Notes: generated by a model from the letters alone, not told the origin. A stretch of 64,000 nucleotides of DNA from Bacteroides sp. 519 (GCF_010500955.1 NZ_QVMJ01000010.1:25783-89782); one strand, 5' to 3'. Numbered from the stretch's first letter, positions 29,690-39,219 are shown. Translations and numbers: made by a program.

Positions 29690-30502
29690 TTACTTTTTGA
29701 AAGGATCTCCCTTTTTATCTATACTTAAAACCCATCTGAATGCATTTATAAAAAGAAGATTTTGTGTAGCGTCGGTAAACTCTTCGTCGCCATGACCCAT
29801 ATTAAGGTAAATCATTCTATAGTTTTTATTTGTCCACACAATTGGAAAATCTCCGAAGTTCACAACATCTTTAATACCTAACGGATAATTCTTTTCAGAA
29901 ATAGAGAGCAATACTTCTACATCCTTATTATTTCTGGGGCTGGGATTCCATTGATACCACTCACTGGCTGGTACTACAAAAGAAGCCGGAAGGTTTTTAG
30001 TTATCGGATGATTTGGATTATCAACTTCTACCAAAACCGGTTGAGGCGGCCAATTGTTACAATAGAACACACCACCACCCAAAAAGTTTACAAGCCAGGG
30101 CCATTTAGTATTTTTATCGTTATATGCGGCAACATGAAATCCCATCCATCCACCACCGTTTTCCATGTATTCTTCAAATGCATCGCGTTCGGTTTTACTG
30201 TTGGGATAACCATTGAGCATAACAACTATATCATACTCTTTCAGCTTTTCGTAAGGATAGTCGGCCAGACTTTCGGTAATATCTAAAATAAATCCATTAC
30301 CATAATTTAATTTCTTAAAAAACTCAATTCCTTGCAAAGCAAACTCCACATGGGCACCTTCGGCATGATGAGTATAATACACCAATGTTTTGAAACGAGG
30401 TGCATTTGCGTAATTAGCAGGATAACCATCGGGGGTCTGTGCATTCAACATTGATGCACACATAAAAATCAGCAATAAAATACTGTACTTCCAGTTCTTC
30501 AT
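29690..30502 (-). CDS. Exported ThuA-domain protein
   Basis: 270 residues with a signal peptide (MKNWKYSILLLIFMCASMLNA), so periplasmic. The rest is a ThuA/trehalose-utilisation domain with a glutamine-amidotransferase-like fold: TLVYYTHHAEGAH at the start, GGGWMGFHVA near residue 120, PASEWYQWNPSPR near 185 and NMGHGDEEF near 235. In rhizobia ThuA works with the Gfo/Idh protein ThuB on trehalose and related disaccharides via 3-keto sugars. Here it lies 34 nt after the GH9 gene and opposite a Gfo/Idh-DUF1080-isomerase cluster, which points to 3-keto-glycoside handling. The exact reaction is not known. Confidence 0.85.
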   Translation of the reverse strand: MKNWKYSILLLIFMCASMLNAQTPDGYPANYANAPRFKTLVYYTHHAEGAHVEFALQGIEFFKKLNYGNGFILDITESLADYPYEKLKEYDIVVMLNGYPNSKTERDAFEEYMENGGGWMGFHVAAYNDKNTKWPWLVNFLGGGVFYCNNWPPQPVLVEVDNPNHPITKNLPASFVVPASEWYQWNPSPRNNKDVEVLLSISEKNYPLGIKDVVNFGDFPIVWTNKNYRMIYLNMGHGDEEFTDATQNLLFINAFRWVLSIDKKGDPFKK

Positions 30503-30536
30503 AATTTTTAATTTATTTATTCGTTATAGTAACATT

Positions 30537-32999
30537 TTAATACTCTGCTATTAGTGATAACCATTTACCTGCCGACGTTACCCATACCTCTTTATAACAT
30601 GCGTTATTGGTTTGCGGCCAATAAGGAACATCGTCATTACCCAAGGTGCGAATGCCAACAGGCATCTCCCCTACCATTTCGCCAGATGAGAAACTATCCA
30701 TTTGCGGATAATTATGCCCCTCGCCATATATAAGTGATTGTCCGAACGGATTTTTTCCAACTGTCCAGTATAGTTGTTCCAAACCAACATTGAGTAATTC
30801 TTCATCTTTCAGGAAATTACCACATATTGCAGCTGATTTTCCTGTTGCTAAATGAATGGCTGTATTGCCGTTAAATATACTGAACCATACAGGGAAACGT
30901 TTCACATAATGTTCTTTATCCAGCTTTGCACCCTTCTGTACTTGTTCTATATACAATTCGTTGGCGTTAGCAGGTGGCCAAAGGTGCAAACTATTAAACC
31001 CTTTTATATCTTTATATTCCTCGATATGATATACACCACTTGGCACCATTCCATAAGGAGCAGTATATTGCATTAAACCTTTCAAATAATTTCCATATAA
31101 TTGAATAGATTCTACCCATTTATTGTAATCCGAATGATTGGGTTGAGTTTCGCACAATAACGTCATTGCTTGCATATAAACTTGTTCGCGCGATTGATGA
31201 TTGTAATGTACAATAGATTGCCGTGATTTATCTCTATAGAAAAATCCTTTAGTTTTATTTCTATCTTTCAAAGGTTCCTTTCGTTGACATTCTAATGTAT
31301 ATCGTATATATTCGGCAGCTAGCTGTGCATAATACTCTTCACCAGTTAATTTGTAAAGCATACTAGCCGACCATGAAATGGTTGCCATATATTGGCTTTC
31401 GGAAGTATTATAACTATGCTCATAGAAATGAAGGAAACCACCATAGCCATCTTTTTTGTACTTTTCAATAGCAAAATCAAAATCTTCTTTTGCTATTCTT
31501 TGAAGATATTCCTGCAACATCGGATCACGATTAATTGTCATTGCTGCATAGGCTTCATATCCTGCATACAAAAAATTATCGAATGCCAGATTCTGTACAC
31601 GAACTGTCGAAATATCATCTTGTGTACTAAATATACCATCTAACCAGATAAGCAATCCTACACTGCTTGCCCGGTATCCGTCGCCATAACGGTTTTTCAA
31701 CATAAACTCCAATCCCCATTCGGCTTCTTCCAACAATCGCATGGCAAGAGGGGTATTCCTGTCCTTTAATTTATTATATGCCTCAAGAAGTGAAAAAGTT
31801 ACATCGCCTGTTTGAAGTGTTTGCTGTGATAAATCGCCGGCATCATGCCACCCGCCTGCATAGGATATCGATTTTCCATTATGTTTTGAACATAAATCAA
31901 TATGACAGGTACTATGTATACCAGGAACAGCATATCCACAACGTTGGCAGAAAATGAAATTCAACACACGCCAAAGAGAATTATCCCATACCCTTTCGCT
32001 TATTAAAAATGAAGGAGTTACTAATTCACCTACCTTCAATTTATATACTCCCTGATTATTGAATGAAGAAAAGTCAATTACATTAAATTCGCCAATAGAT
32101 GTTTTTTCCTGTTTTGTATTGTTTTCATAAACTACTTCATTATTGGTTGCATTAAGCAGTTGAAAACGTTTTTCTTCTCTATTCCCACTTAAAATCGCAG
32201 TTTTATTACTGTTGATTGAATACCCCGAACTTGAATAAATTATTTTATTTTCTCCCGGCACCCATCCACTTACAATTTCGGGTTCTTCAATCTGCTGCAA
32301 CTCTATCTTATCAATATAATAAGTTGCCCAATCGCCGGTAGTTCTATCTTTTCCTTTCAGGGATGTATCAAAGCTAATACTCATTACCTTATCTCGTTGA
32401 TACTCAGCAATATCAAGAAAACAATGATTCCATTGCTTATTCTTTAGATTTATTAAATGTGAACCACTGGGTGAATTATAACCCGGTTTTGATTGTGAGT
32501 TGTTATTTACGAACGATAAGTTCATATTTACAACACGCGCACCATCACAATCCGGATAAATAGAAAAAACTATCCGGTTATATTTTTCCCAGTTTTCACC
32601 TTTTATAATATAGGTAACTTTACTGCTACCATAAGTTGCATAATCTGGATCGGAAGGAGATCCTGTTGCTCGTTTACCTGTATTGGTTGGAAACTCCAAC
32701 TTCAAGCTACCATTACCCGATATAGTTTTATCTTTAGTATACACCATATTGCCCAATCCGGAATGTACCCAACAATCCGGATTTTCTTTATCGCAAAGAG
32801 GTTTACTGTACAGAATGTTTTTCTTCATTTCGTTTGTTTCAAATGAATTTTCTGTATTTAAAGGTAATGGACTATGTATGAAACCCGTTTCGAGAATCTG
32901 CTTTTCCAAATTTGAGTCTGGAGTAATATGCAACTGAGCATAAGTAGACAACCCACAATAAAGGATTAAAAAAGAAGTGATAGTTACAATTTTCATCAT
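30537..32999 (-). CDS. Secreted GH9 glycoside hydrolase (endoglucanase-like)
   Basis: 820 residues with a signal peptide (MMKIVTITSFLILYCGLS, cleaved before AQLH). An N-terminal beta-sandwich carbohydrate-binding-like region (about 60-240) is followed by a CelD-type Ig domain (about 245-340) and the (alpha/alpha)6 GH9 barrel. Catalytic residues are visible: Asp386 and Asp389 in GWHDAGDLSQ and Glu804 in YKEVWV near the C-terminus. GH9 enzymes cut beta-1,4-glucans by inversion; some Bacteroidota members act on other beta-glucans, so cellulase is the default, not proven. The start at 32999 precedes the signal peptide; the frame continues to 33026 without support. It leads the ThuA gene. Confidence 0.9.
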   Translation of the reverse strand: MMKIVTITSFLILYCGLSTYAQLHITPDSNLEKQILETGFIHSPLPLNTENSFETNEMKKNILYSKPLCDKENPDCWVHSGLGNMVYTKDKTISGNGSLKLEFPTNTGKRATGSPSDPDYATYGSSKVTYIIKGENWEKYNRIVFSIYPDCDGARVVNMNLSFVNNNSQSKPGYNSPSGSHLINLKNKQWNHCFLDIAEYQRDKVMSISFDTSLKGKDRTTGDWATYYIDKIELQQIEEPEIVSGWVPGENKIIYSSSGYSINSNKTAILSGNREEKRFQLLNATNNEVVYENNTKQEKTSIGEFNVIDFSSFNNQGVYKLKVGELVTPSFLISERVWDNSLWRVLNFIFCQRCGYAVPGIHSTCHIDLCSKHNGKSISYAGGWHDAGDLSQQTLQTGDVTFSLLEAYNKLKDRNTPLAMRLLEEAEWGLEFMLKNRYGDGYRASSVGLLIWLDGIFSTQDDISTVRVQNLAFDNFLYAGYEAYAAMTINRDPMLQEYLQRIAKEDFDFAIEKYKKDGYGGFLHFYEHSYNTSESQYMATISWSASMLYKLTGEEYYAQLAAEYIRYTLECQRKEPLKDRNKTKGFFYRDKSRQSIVHYNHQSREQVYMQAMTLLCETQPNHSDYNKWVESIQLYGNYLKGLMQYTAPYGMVPSGVYHIEEYKDIKGFNSLHLWPPANANELYIEQVQKGAKLDKEHYVKRFPVWFSIFNGNTAIHLATGKSAAICGNFLKDEELLNVGLEQLYWTVGKNPFGQSLIYGEGHNYPQMDSFSSGEMVGEMPVGIRTLGNDDVPYWPQTNNACYKEVWVTSAGKWLSLIAEY

Positions 33000-33110
33000 G
33001 TATTTTACTTTTGTCTTCGTTTGCAATATTATCCATTATTCGGTAGAGTTAGGTTTAATAACAGGCAATTATACTCTAAAAACTATCAAACCTACATTAT
33101 TCATACTATA

Positions 33111-33212
33111 GAATGGAAGGAGTTATCGCTTCGCTAGGAGTTAAAGGAGTTAAAGCTTTAGATGCTCTGAAATCTTAGAGCTATAACTCCTAAGGAGCTT
33201 TGCTCCTGATAT
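33111..33212. repeat. Dispersed repeat copy 2 with AGGAGTTA words
   Basis: 33111-33140 is identical to 23070-23099, and the preceding ATTATTCATA also matches. Downstream, GGAGTTA is repeated (33138-, 33146-) and answered by TAACTCC (33184-33190), forming an imperfect stem; AAGGAGCTTTGCTCCT closes it. Confidence 0.75.
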
Positions 33213-33329
33213 TTCTTTGAACAGACTTTTATAAGGCCGTTGGCCTATTTTTGAATTATTGTATGACAAAAGCGAAGCCTCTGTGTTCAGCACAAGGAAA
33301 AGCTCCGTGTTTCTGTGTACCTCGTGTTT

Positions 33330-33485
33330 TTAACTTCAAATACTGTAGAAATTAACTTCAAATAGTGCTGTATTTAACTTTTGAATGTGCTGTATTTTTA
33401 TTGGTTGCTTATAAACAGCCAATCGGTTTTTTATAAACAACCTAATAGCTTTCTATAAACAGCTAATTGGCTGTTTATAGAAAGC
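33330..33485. repeat. 22-bp phased array, seven units
   Basis: Units start at 33330, 33352, 33374, 33396, 33418, 33440 and 33462. The first three share TTAACTT at their left end and ctGTAt at their right; the next three share TATAAACA at the right end. The last unit inverts the word, so 33448-33463 pairs perfectly with 33470-33485 (16 bp, 6-nt loop). Confidence 0.85.
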
Positions 33486-33717
33486 CCATCTAGGAACAGC
33501 AGTAAAAATAGTTATTTTGTGCGCAATTCGAAGTTAATTTATGGGGTTTGGCTACTTATTTTCTTAGCAACAAGTATATAGCTTCGACCCTTCGGTTTAT
33601 ATAAAGGTATACCACAGAAATTTGGAAAAATTAACGAAACGACTCGTATATACAAGGAATCTCAAAATAATGCTATAAAATATAAACTCACATCCTTTAG
33701 TATTAATTAAAAATTAA

Positions 33718-33725
33718 TATATTTG
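33718..33725 (+). promoter_or_regulatory. -7 box of the Gfo/Idh-DUF1080-isomerase operon
   Basis: TATATTTG, exact to TAnnTTTG, 92 nt before the start codon. A TTTAG at 33696-33700 is the nearest -33 candidate. Confidence 0.6.
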
Positions 33726-33816
33726 CCCTCGGGTATTTTTTTGAGTACCTAACCACAGAATATAGAGGCAAAACTCTATATAGATATAAGTATTAACAAC
33801 TAAAAACAAAGTATTT

Positions 33817-35295
33817 ATGGCATCTAACATGTCAAGAAGAAAATTCCTGAAAACAGGAGCTACTGCTGCTATTGGGCTCACAGTTGTACCCAGCACTGTG
33901 TTTGGTAGCAAATTTGGGCACGTTGCCCCAAGTGATAAATTAAACATCCTTGGTGTTGGAGTTGGAGGACGCGGTTTTGGCGTACTTAAAGGTATGGAAA
34001 GCCAGAACATCATTGGTTTGGCCGATGTTGACTGGGGCTATACTTCCAAAAACGGTGTATTCAACCACTTTCCAAATGCAGAGAAGTTTCAGGACTACCG
34101 CAAAATGTACGACAAACTATTGAGCAAGGCCGATGCTGTTATGGTAGCAACTTCCGACCATGCTCATGCTATTATTGCAGCCGATGCAATGACAGCCGGA
34201 AAGCACGTATATGTAGAAAAACCACTTACGCACACTGTGTACGAATCGCGTTTGTTAACTAAGTTAGCCGACAAATATAAATTAGCTACCCAAATGGGTA
34301 ACCAAGGAGCATCGGGCGAAGGTGTACGCAAAATCTGTGAATGGATATGGAATGGTGAAATAGGTGAAATTACAAAAGTAGAAGCATTTACCGACCGTCC
34401 TATTTGGCCACAAGGTTTACCACGTCCGGACAAATCAGAAAAACTTCCTAAAGGCTTAGATTGGGACTTATTTATTGGACCGGCTGCATTCAGACCATAT
34501 AATTCTATATACACTCCATGGAACTGGCGTGGATGGTGGGATTTTGGAACAGGTGCTCTTGGTGATATGGCATGTCATATCCTTCAACCAGTATCTAAAG
34601 CGTTGAAACTTCAATATCCTACTAAAGTACAAGGTAGTTCAACTCAGTTACTTACTGATTGTGCTCCTAACGCTCAAATGGTAAGCTTTACTTTCCCTGC
34701 CCGCGACAATATGCCTAAAGTATCTATGCCCGAGGTAGAAGTAATTTGGTACGATGGTGGTTTGAAACCAATGCGTCCGAAAGGATTACCTGCTAACAAA
34801 GACATGAATGATTCGGGTGGTGGTGTAATTTTCCACGGAACTAAAGACACACTTATTTGTGGTTGTTATGGCGTTAACCCATATTTACTATCGGGTCGTA
34901 CTCCAAACGCTCCAAAAGTGTTGCGCGAAGTAAAAGAAGGACATCAAATGGACTGGGTGCGTGCATGTAAAGAAAGTGCTGCTAACCGTGTGGAAACAGC
35001 GTCTCCATTCAGCGAAGCCGGACCTTTGAACGAAATGGTAGTAATGGGTGTACTGGCAGTTAGATTGCAAGCTCTGAATCAGGTATTGGAATGGGATGGA
35101 GCAAACATGAGATTTACCAATATACCTAAAGACGCAACCATTAAAACTATTATTGAAGATGGATTCCGTATAAAAGACGGACACCCAACCTTTAATAATA
35201 AGGTTACCGATCCGTATAATGCCGAAGAGTTTGCTAAAGAACTCATTAAACATACCTATCGCGACGGTTGGAAATTACCTGATATGCCCCGATAA
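33817..35295 (+). CDS. Tat-exported Gfo/Idh/MocA-family sugar oxidoreductase
   Basis: 492 residues. The N-terminus has a twin-arginine signal (SRRKFLKTGATAAIGL), so the protein is folded with its NAD(P) cofactor before export. The Rossmann part shows GVGVGGRGFG near residue 48 and the family EKPLTH lysine motif near residue 138; a C-terminal alpha/beta substrate domain follows, with FGTGALGDMACHI near 240. Related proteins oxidise glycosides at C3. The next two genes (DUF1080 protein and isomerase) supply plausible partner steps. Translation may start at 33817 or at the second ATG, 33829; both keep the signal. Confidence 0.9.
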   Translation: MASNMSRRKFLKTGATAAIGLTVVPSTVFGSKFGHVAPSDKLNILGVGVGGRGFGVLKGMESQNIIGLADVDWGYTSKNGVFNHFPNAEKFQDYRKMYDKLLSKADAVMVATSDHAHAIIAADAMTAGKHVYVEKPLTHTVYESRLLTKLADKYKLATQMGNQGASGEGVRKICEWIWNGEIGEITKVEAFTDRPIWPQGLPRPDKSEKLPKGLDWDLFIGPAAFRPYNSIYTPWNWRGWWDFGTGALGDMACHILQPVSKALKLQYPTKVQGSSTQLLTDCAPNAQMVSFTFPARDNMPKVSMPEVEVIWYDGGLKPMRPKGLPANKDMNDSGGGVIFHGTKDTLICGCYGVNPYLLSGRTPNAPKVLREVKEGHQMDWVRACKESAANRVETASPFSEAGPLNEMVVMGVLAVRLQALNQVLEWDGANMRFTNIPKDATIKTIIEDGFRIKDGHPTFNNKVTDPYNAEEFAKELIKHTYRDGWKLPDMPR

Positions 35296-35386
35296 ATTAA
35301 ACAATTAATAACAGTAACGGGTTACGAACATTTTGTAACTCGTTATCTGTGTTTTATTATAACTATTAAAGAAATAAAATAATCAA

Positions 35387-36235
35387 ATGAAAAAATTAGC
35401 ATTGGCAATTAGCAGTGTTGTTATTGCAGCATCACTGGCCTCTTGTGATGGTGGCACTCAAGCTCCAAAAACGATAAATCTTTCTTATTCTTCTGCTCCC
35501 GAAAAAGCTGAAACCGATAGTCTTGCATTTCCTATAGATAAAGATGGTTATATAACAATCTTTGATGATTCAACCTTTACAGGATGGCGTGGATATGGAA
35601 AAGATAGAGTGCCAAGCAAATGGGTTATTGAAGATGGCGCCATCAAATTTAATGGTGATGGTGGTGGTGAAGCACAAGCCGGTGATGGTGGAGACTTGAT
35701 CTTTGCACATAAGTTTAAAAACTTTGAACTGGAACTTGAATGGAAAGTAGCAAAGGGAAGTAATTCGGGTATTTTTTATTTAGCTCAGGAAATATATAGT
35801 ACTGACGACGAAGGAAACAAAAGATTAGAACCAATCTATATCTCGGCTCCTGAGGCGCAAGTACTAGACAATGAAAATCATCCGGATGCTAAGTTAGGTG
35901 TTGATGGTAACAGAAAATCAATGTCGTTATATGATATGATTCCTGCTGAACCTCAAAATTCAAAACCATTTGGAGAATGGAACAAAGCCAAAATCATGGT
36001 ATATAAAGGAACTGTTATTCACGGACAAAATGATAAAAATGTAGTAGAATACCACCTTTGGACTCAACAATGGACCGATATGCTACAAGCAAGTAAATTC
36101 AGTGAAAAAGCATGGCCTTTAGCATTTGAATTACTAAACAATGTAGGTGGCGAAAAGAGAGAAGGTTATATTGGTCTTCAAGATCATGGTGACGATGTTT
36201 GGTTCCGTAACATTCGCGTAAAAATTCTCGACTAA
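35387..36235 (+). CDS. DUF1080 (3-keto-disaccharide hydrolase-like) lipoprotein
   Basis: 282 residues. The signal MKKLALAISSVVIAASLASC ends in a lipobox with Cys20, placing it as a lipoprotein in the cell envelope. The rest (about 50-282) is the concanavalin-like DUF1080 fold, recognisable by FDDSTFTGWRGYG, WKVAKGSNSGIFY and the ending GYIGLQDHGDDVWFRNIRVK. Members of this family have been reported to act on 3-keto-glycosides. The gene follows the Gfo/Idh gene by 91 nt and overlaps the isomerase by one base (TAATG), so the three form one operon. Confidence 0.88.
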   Translation: MKKLALAISSVVIAASLASCDGGTQAPKTINLSYSSAPEKAETDSLAFPIDKDGYITIFDDSTFTGWRGYGKDRVPSKWVIEDGAIKFNGDGGGEAQAGDGGDLIFAHKFKNFELELEWKVAKGSNSGIFYLAQEIYSTDDEGNKRLEPIYISAPEAQVLDNENHPDAKLGVDGNRKSMSLYDMIPAEPQNSKPFGEWNKAKIMVYKGTVIHGQNDKNVVEYHLWTQQWTDMLQASKFSEKAWPLAFELLNNVGGEKREGYIGLQDHGDDVWFRNIRVKILD

Positions 36236-37137
36236 TGAAAAAACTTTTATTATTTGCAGCACTACCATTGTTTATGGCTAGTTGCAACGCCCCTAAAACA
36301 GAACAGGCTCAACCAATTGAGCCTGTAAAAAAAGATATCGCTGTACAACTTTATTCGTTATTAAGACATGGAGTTTCTGACGATTACGATGGTACCATAA
36401 AGAAAGTTGGCGAAATGGGATTTACATCTGTTGAAGCTGCCGGATATGGAGATGGCAAATTCTACGGAAAAACTCCCGAAGCATTCAAAGCCGATCTGGA
36501 AGCGGTTGGAGTATACGCTCTATCTTCACACACTGGTAGAGGATTATCGGCTGATGAATTGAAATCGAAAAAATATTCGGACGAAACAACTGCTTGGTGG
36601 GACCAATGTATTGCTGCCCATAAAGCTGCCGGTATGAAATACATTGTAACTCCTTCGATGGAAGTACCTAAAACAATAGAAGATTTGCAAACGTATTGCG
36701 AATATTATAACGAAATAGGAAGAAAGTGTAAAGAGAACGGCATGAAGTTTGGCTATCATAATCATGCTTTTGAATTCGTGAAAATTAAAAACGGCGAAAA
36801 CGAAGTGGTTATGTACGACTACATGATCCAGAATACAGATCCAGCTTTAGTTCTCTTCGAAATGGATGTATATTGGGTAGTGAGAGGGGCTGCAAGTCCA
36901 GTTGACTATTTCAATAAATACCCTGGACGCTTTGAAGTACTTCACGTTAAAGATAACAAAGAGTTAGGCCAAAGTGGTATGGTAGGATTTGATGCTATTT
37001 TCAAAAACACCGATACCGCCGGAGTTAAACACCTGATTATTGAGGTAGAAAAATATAATTTCGAACCAACCGAAAGCGTAAAGAAGAGTCTTGAATACCT
37101 ACAAAACTGTTCTTTGGTAAAAGAAAGCTATATCTAA
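36235..37137 (+). CDS. Sugar phosphate isomerase/epimerase-family lipoprotein
   Basis: 300 residues. The signal MKKLLLFAALPLFMASC ends in a lipobox (Cys17). The mature part is a xylose-isomerase-like TIM barrel: VQLYSLL at strand 1, FTSVEAAGYG at strand 2, KFGYHNHAFEF with metal-binding His, then LFEMDVYWVVRGA and VLHVKD with further metal ligands, and IIEVEKYN near the end. Being outside the cytoplasm, it probably acts on unphosphorylated (keto) sugars, in keeping with its operon partners. The exact substrate is unknown. Its stop is followed directly by a 9-bp array. Confidence 0.88.
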   Translation: MKKLLLFAALPLFMASCNAPKTEQAQPIEPVKKDIAVQLYSLLRHGVSDDYDGTIKKVGEMGFTSVEAAGYGDGKFYGKTPEAFKADLEAVGVYALSSHTGRGLSADELKSKKYSDETTAWWDQCIAAHKAAGMKYIVTPSMEVPKTIEDLQTYCEYYNEIGRKCKENGMKFGYHNHAFEFVKIKNGENEVVMYDYMIQNTDPALVLFEMDVYWVVRGAASPVDYFNKYPGRFEVLHVKDNKELGQSGMVGFDAIFKNTDTAGVKHLIIEVEKYNFEPTESVKKSLEYLQNCSLVKESYI

Positions 37138-37270
37138 ATGAAGTAGATAAAGATAATAAAGTAAATAAAGGTAATAGAGTAGATGCTTTATTACCTTTTA
37201 TTTTACCTATTATCTTTATCTACTCTATTACCTTTATCACCTTTATCTACTCTATTACCTTTATCTACTT
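37138..37270. repeat. 9-bp phased palindromic array between convergent genes
   Basis: The 9-mers AAAGGTAAT, AGAGTAGAT, AAAGATAAT and their complements ATTACCTTT, ATCTACTCT and ATTATCTTT fill the whole gap between the isomerase stop (37137) and the nadE stop (37267-37265). The last two nadE codons and its stop (ATA AAG TAG) are one repeat unit. It can fold into long alternative stems. Confidence 0.85.
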
Positions 37271-39196
37271 TATCTCTAACTTTTCTATTTCGCGCAACCA
37301 GCTTGCAGCACTTGCATCACTTGGCATACGCCAATCGCCACGGGGACTGAGCGTAATACTACCAACTTTAGGACCATCGGGCATACACGAACGCTTAAAC
37401 TGCTGACTAAAGAAACGACGGAAGAAAGTATAAAGCCATTTCTTTATCGTTTCATTATCGTATTTATTTCCAAAAGCTTTTTGAGCCAGGAAATATATTT
37501 TAGACGGACGGAAGCAGTATTTTAGAAAGTAATACATAATAAAATCATGTAATTCATAAGGCCCTACCAAATCCTCTGTTTTTTGTTTTATCTCGCCATC
37601 GTCCTTAGCTGGGATTAATTCCGGACTAATCGGAGTATCGGCAATGTCGAGTAGGGTTTTAGCAGCAATACCATCCATTTCGTTTTCGCCCACCCATTTA
37701 ACCAAGTATTTAACCAATGTTTTAGGAATGCTTGAATTAACACTATACATAGACATATGATCGCCATTATAAGTAGCCCACCCTAAAGCCAACTCAGACA
37801 AATCTCCTGTACCAATAACAAGGCCATTGACTTGATTGGCAATATCCATTAAAATCTGTGTACGTTCGCGAGCCTGACCGTTCTCATAAGTTACATCATG
37901 AATATTAATATCATGACCTATATCTTTAAAATGCTGAATACATGCCTCTTTGATACTAATTTCCCGTGTGTTTATCCCTAATACTTCCATCAGATTCAAC
38001 GCATTCTGATAAGTACGATCGGTAGTTCCAAAACCTGGCATTGTAACACCAAGAATATTCTTTCTTGGCAGCTTTAACTTATCGAATGTTTTAACACAAA
38101 CCAATAAAGCCAATGTTGAATCCAACCCTCCGGAGATACCAATTACAACAGAATTTAAATGCGTATGTGTTATTCTCTGTGCCAAGCCAGCTACTTGAAT
38201 AGCGAATATCTCTTCGCAACGTTCTTTTAGTTCATTACCATAAGGAACAAATGGAAGAGAATATATTTTACGGGTAATTTCAATCTCCTTGGCTTCTGTT
38301 TCAACAGAGATTCTTATAGGTTCGTCTACATTAATGTTGCCTTTACTGGCTGCAAATGTTTTATTCACCCTGCGTTCCGTACGAAGGTGTTCAATATCTA
38401 TTTCACTAATAATAAGTTGTTCTTCTAAACTAAAGCGCTCGCTCCGGGCCAATAAAGTTCCATTTTCAAAGATCAAACCATTTCCGGCAAACACAACATC
38501 GGTAGTAGATTCACCAAATCCACTTGATGAGAAAACATAACCGGCTAAACAGCGAGCAGATTGCTGACTGATTAACGACAACAAATAATTATGCTTAGCA
38601 ATACCTTCATTATCAGCCGAGAGGTTGAATATGATTTCTGCTCCCTGAAGAGCTAAATAAGAACTTGGTGGTATGGTTGACCATAAATCCTCGCAAATTT
38701 CAATAGCAAAAGTTGTATTCGATGCTTCAAACAGTAAATTCTTACCGATGGGTACAACCTGTCCGCATAAACGTATATGCTTTTCGGATAATACATTAAC
38801 CGAAGAGAACCATCTTTGCTCATAAAATTCCTTATAATTAGGAAGATAGGTTTTAGGAACTACCCCAAGAATCTTTCCTTTCTGAATTACAACAGCTGTA
38901 TTATATATAACAGAATTAACACTTACAGGCATTCCTAAAATAGATACAATATTTAAGTGACGCGTGTTGTGCAGAATCTGCATAAGTCCAACCTCAGCTT
39001 CTTCTAACAATAAATGCTGAAAAAACAAATCTGCCGAAGTATATCCTGTAATACTTAGCTCCGGGAAATTTATTATCTGTACTCCTTTATCTTCGGCTAA
39101 TGCAATTAAACGTTCAATTTCTTTTGCATTAAGAAGACAATCACTAATACTTACACGGGGAATAGCAGCCGCTACCTTTACAAATCCGTAATTCAT
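37265..39196 (-). CDS. nadE: Glutamine-dependent NAD+ synthetase
   Basis: Last step of NAD synthesis: amidates nicotinate adenine dinucleotide with ammonia from glutamine. 643 aa with two domains: an N-terminal nitrilase-like glutaminase (about 1-280; catalytic Glu in NFPELSITGY, Lys in VVPKTYLPNY, Cys in IEICEDLW) and the C-terminal ATP-pyrophosphatase synthetase (GISGGLDSTLAL near residue 355). A start at 39196 (MNYGFVKVAA) follows the promoter and matches the family; the frame to 39274 runs over the promoter. The extreme C-terminus comes from a repeat unit. Confidence 0.95.
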   Translation of the reverse strand: MNYGFVKVAAAIPRVSISDCLLNAKEIERLIALAEDKGVQIINFPELSITGYTSADLFFQHLLLEEAEVGLMQILHNTRHLNIVSILGMPVSVNSVIYNTAVVIQKGKILGVVPKTYLPNYKEFYEQRWFSSVNVLSEKHIRLCGQVVPIGKNLLFEASNTTFAIEICEDLWSTIPPSSYLALQGAEIIFNLSADNEGIAKHNYLLSLISQQSARCLAGYVFSSSGFGESTTDVVFAGNGLIFENGTLLARSERFSLEEQLIISEIDIEHLRTERRVNKTFAASKGNINVDEPIRISVETEAKEIEITRKIYSLPFVPYGNELKERCEEIFAIQVAGLAQRITHTHLNSVVIGISGGLDSTLALLVCVKTFDKLKLPRKNILGVTMPGFGTTDRTYQNALNLMEVLGINTREISIKEACIQHFKDIGHDINIHDVTYENGQARERTQILMDIANQVNGLVIGTGDLSELALGWATYNGDHMSMYSVNSSIPKTLVKYLVKWVGENEMDGIAAKTLLDIADTPISPELIPAKDDGEIKQKTEDLVGPYELHDFIMYYFLKYCFRPSKIYFLAQKAFGNKYDNETIKKWLYTFFRRFFSQQFKRSCMPDGPKVGSITLSPRGDWRMPSDASAASWLREIEKLEIK

Positions 39197-39219
39197 GTTT
39201 TTACATTTAAAAATGAATA

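Larger units (their letters stand above)
33000..33816. other. 0.8-kb divergent intergenic region, repeat-rich, no gene
   Basis: No credible coding sequence lies here. It holds a dispersed repeat copy (33111-33140), AGGAG/CTCCT self-complementary stretches to about 33207, an 8-bp phased segment (33278-33325) with words CCTCTGTG, GCTCCGTG and TTTCTGTG, the 22-bp array (33330-33485), a TATATAGCTTCGACCCTT word (33577-33594) shared with 52228-52245, and the promoter of the Gfo/Idh gene. No clear minus-strand -7 box for GH9 was found. Confidence 0.7.

Noticed and set aside
33000..33816. Remnant of an insertion sequence in the 0.8-kb gap
   Set aside because: No transposase fragment or terminal inverted repeats with target duplication were seen; the repeats are explained by phased arrays.
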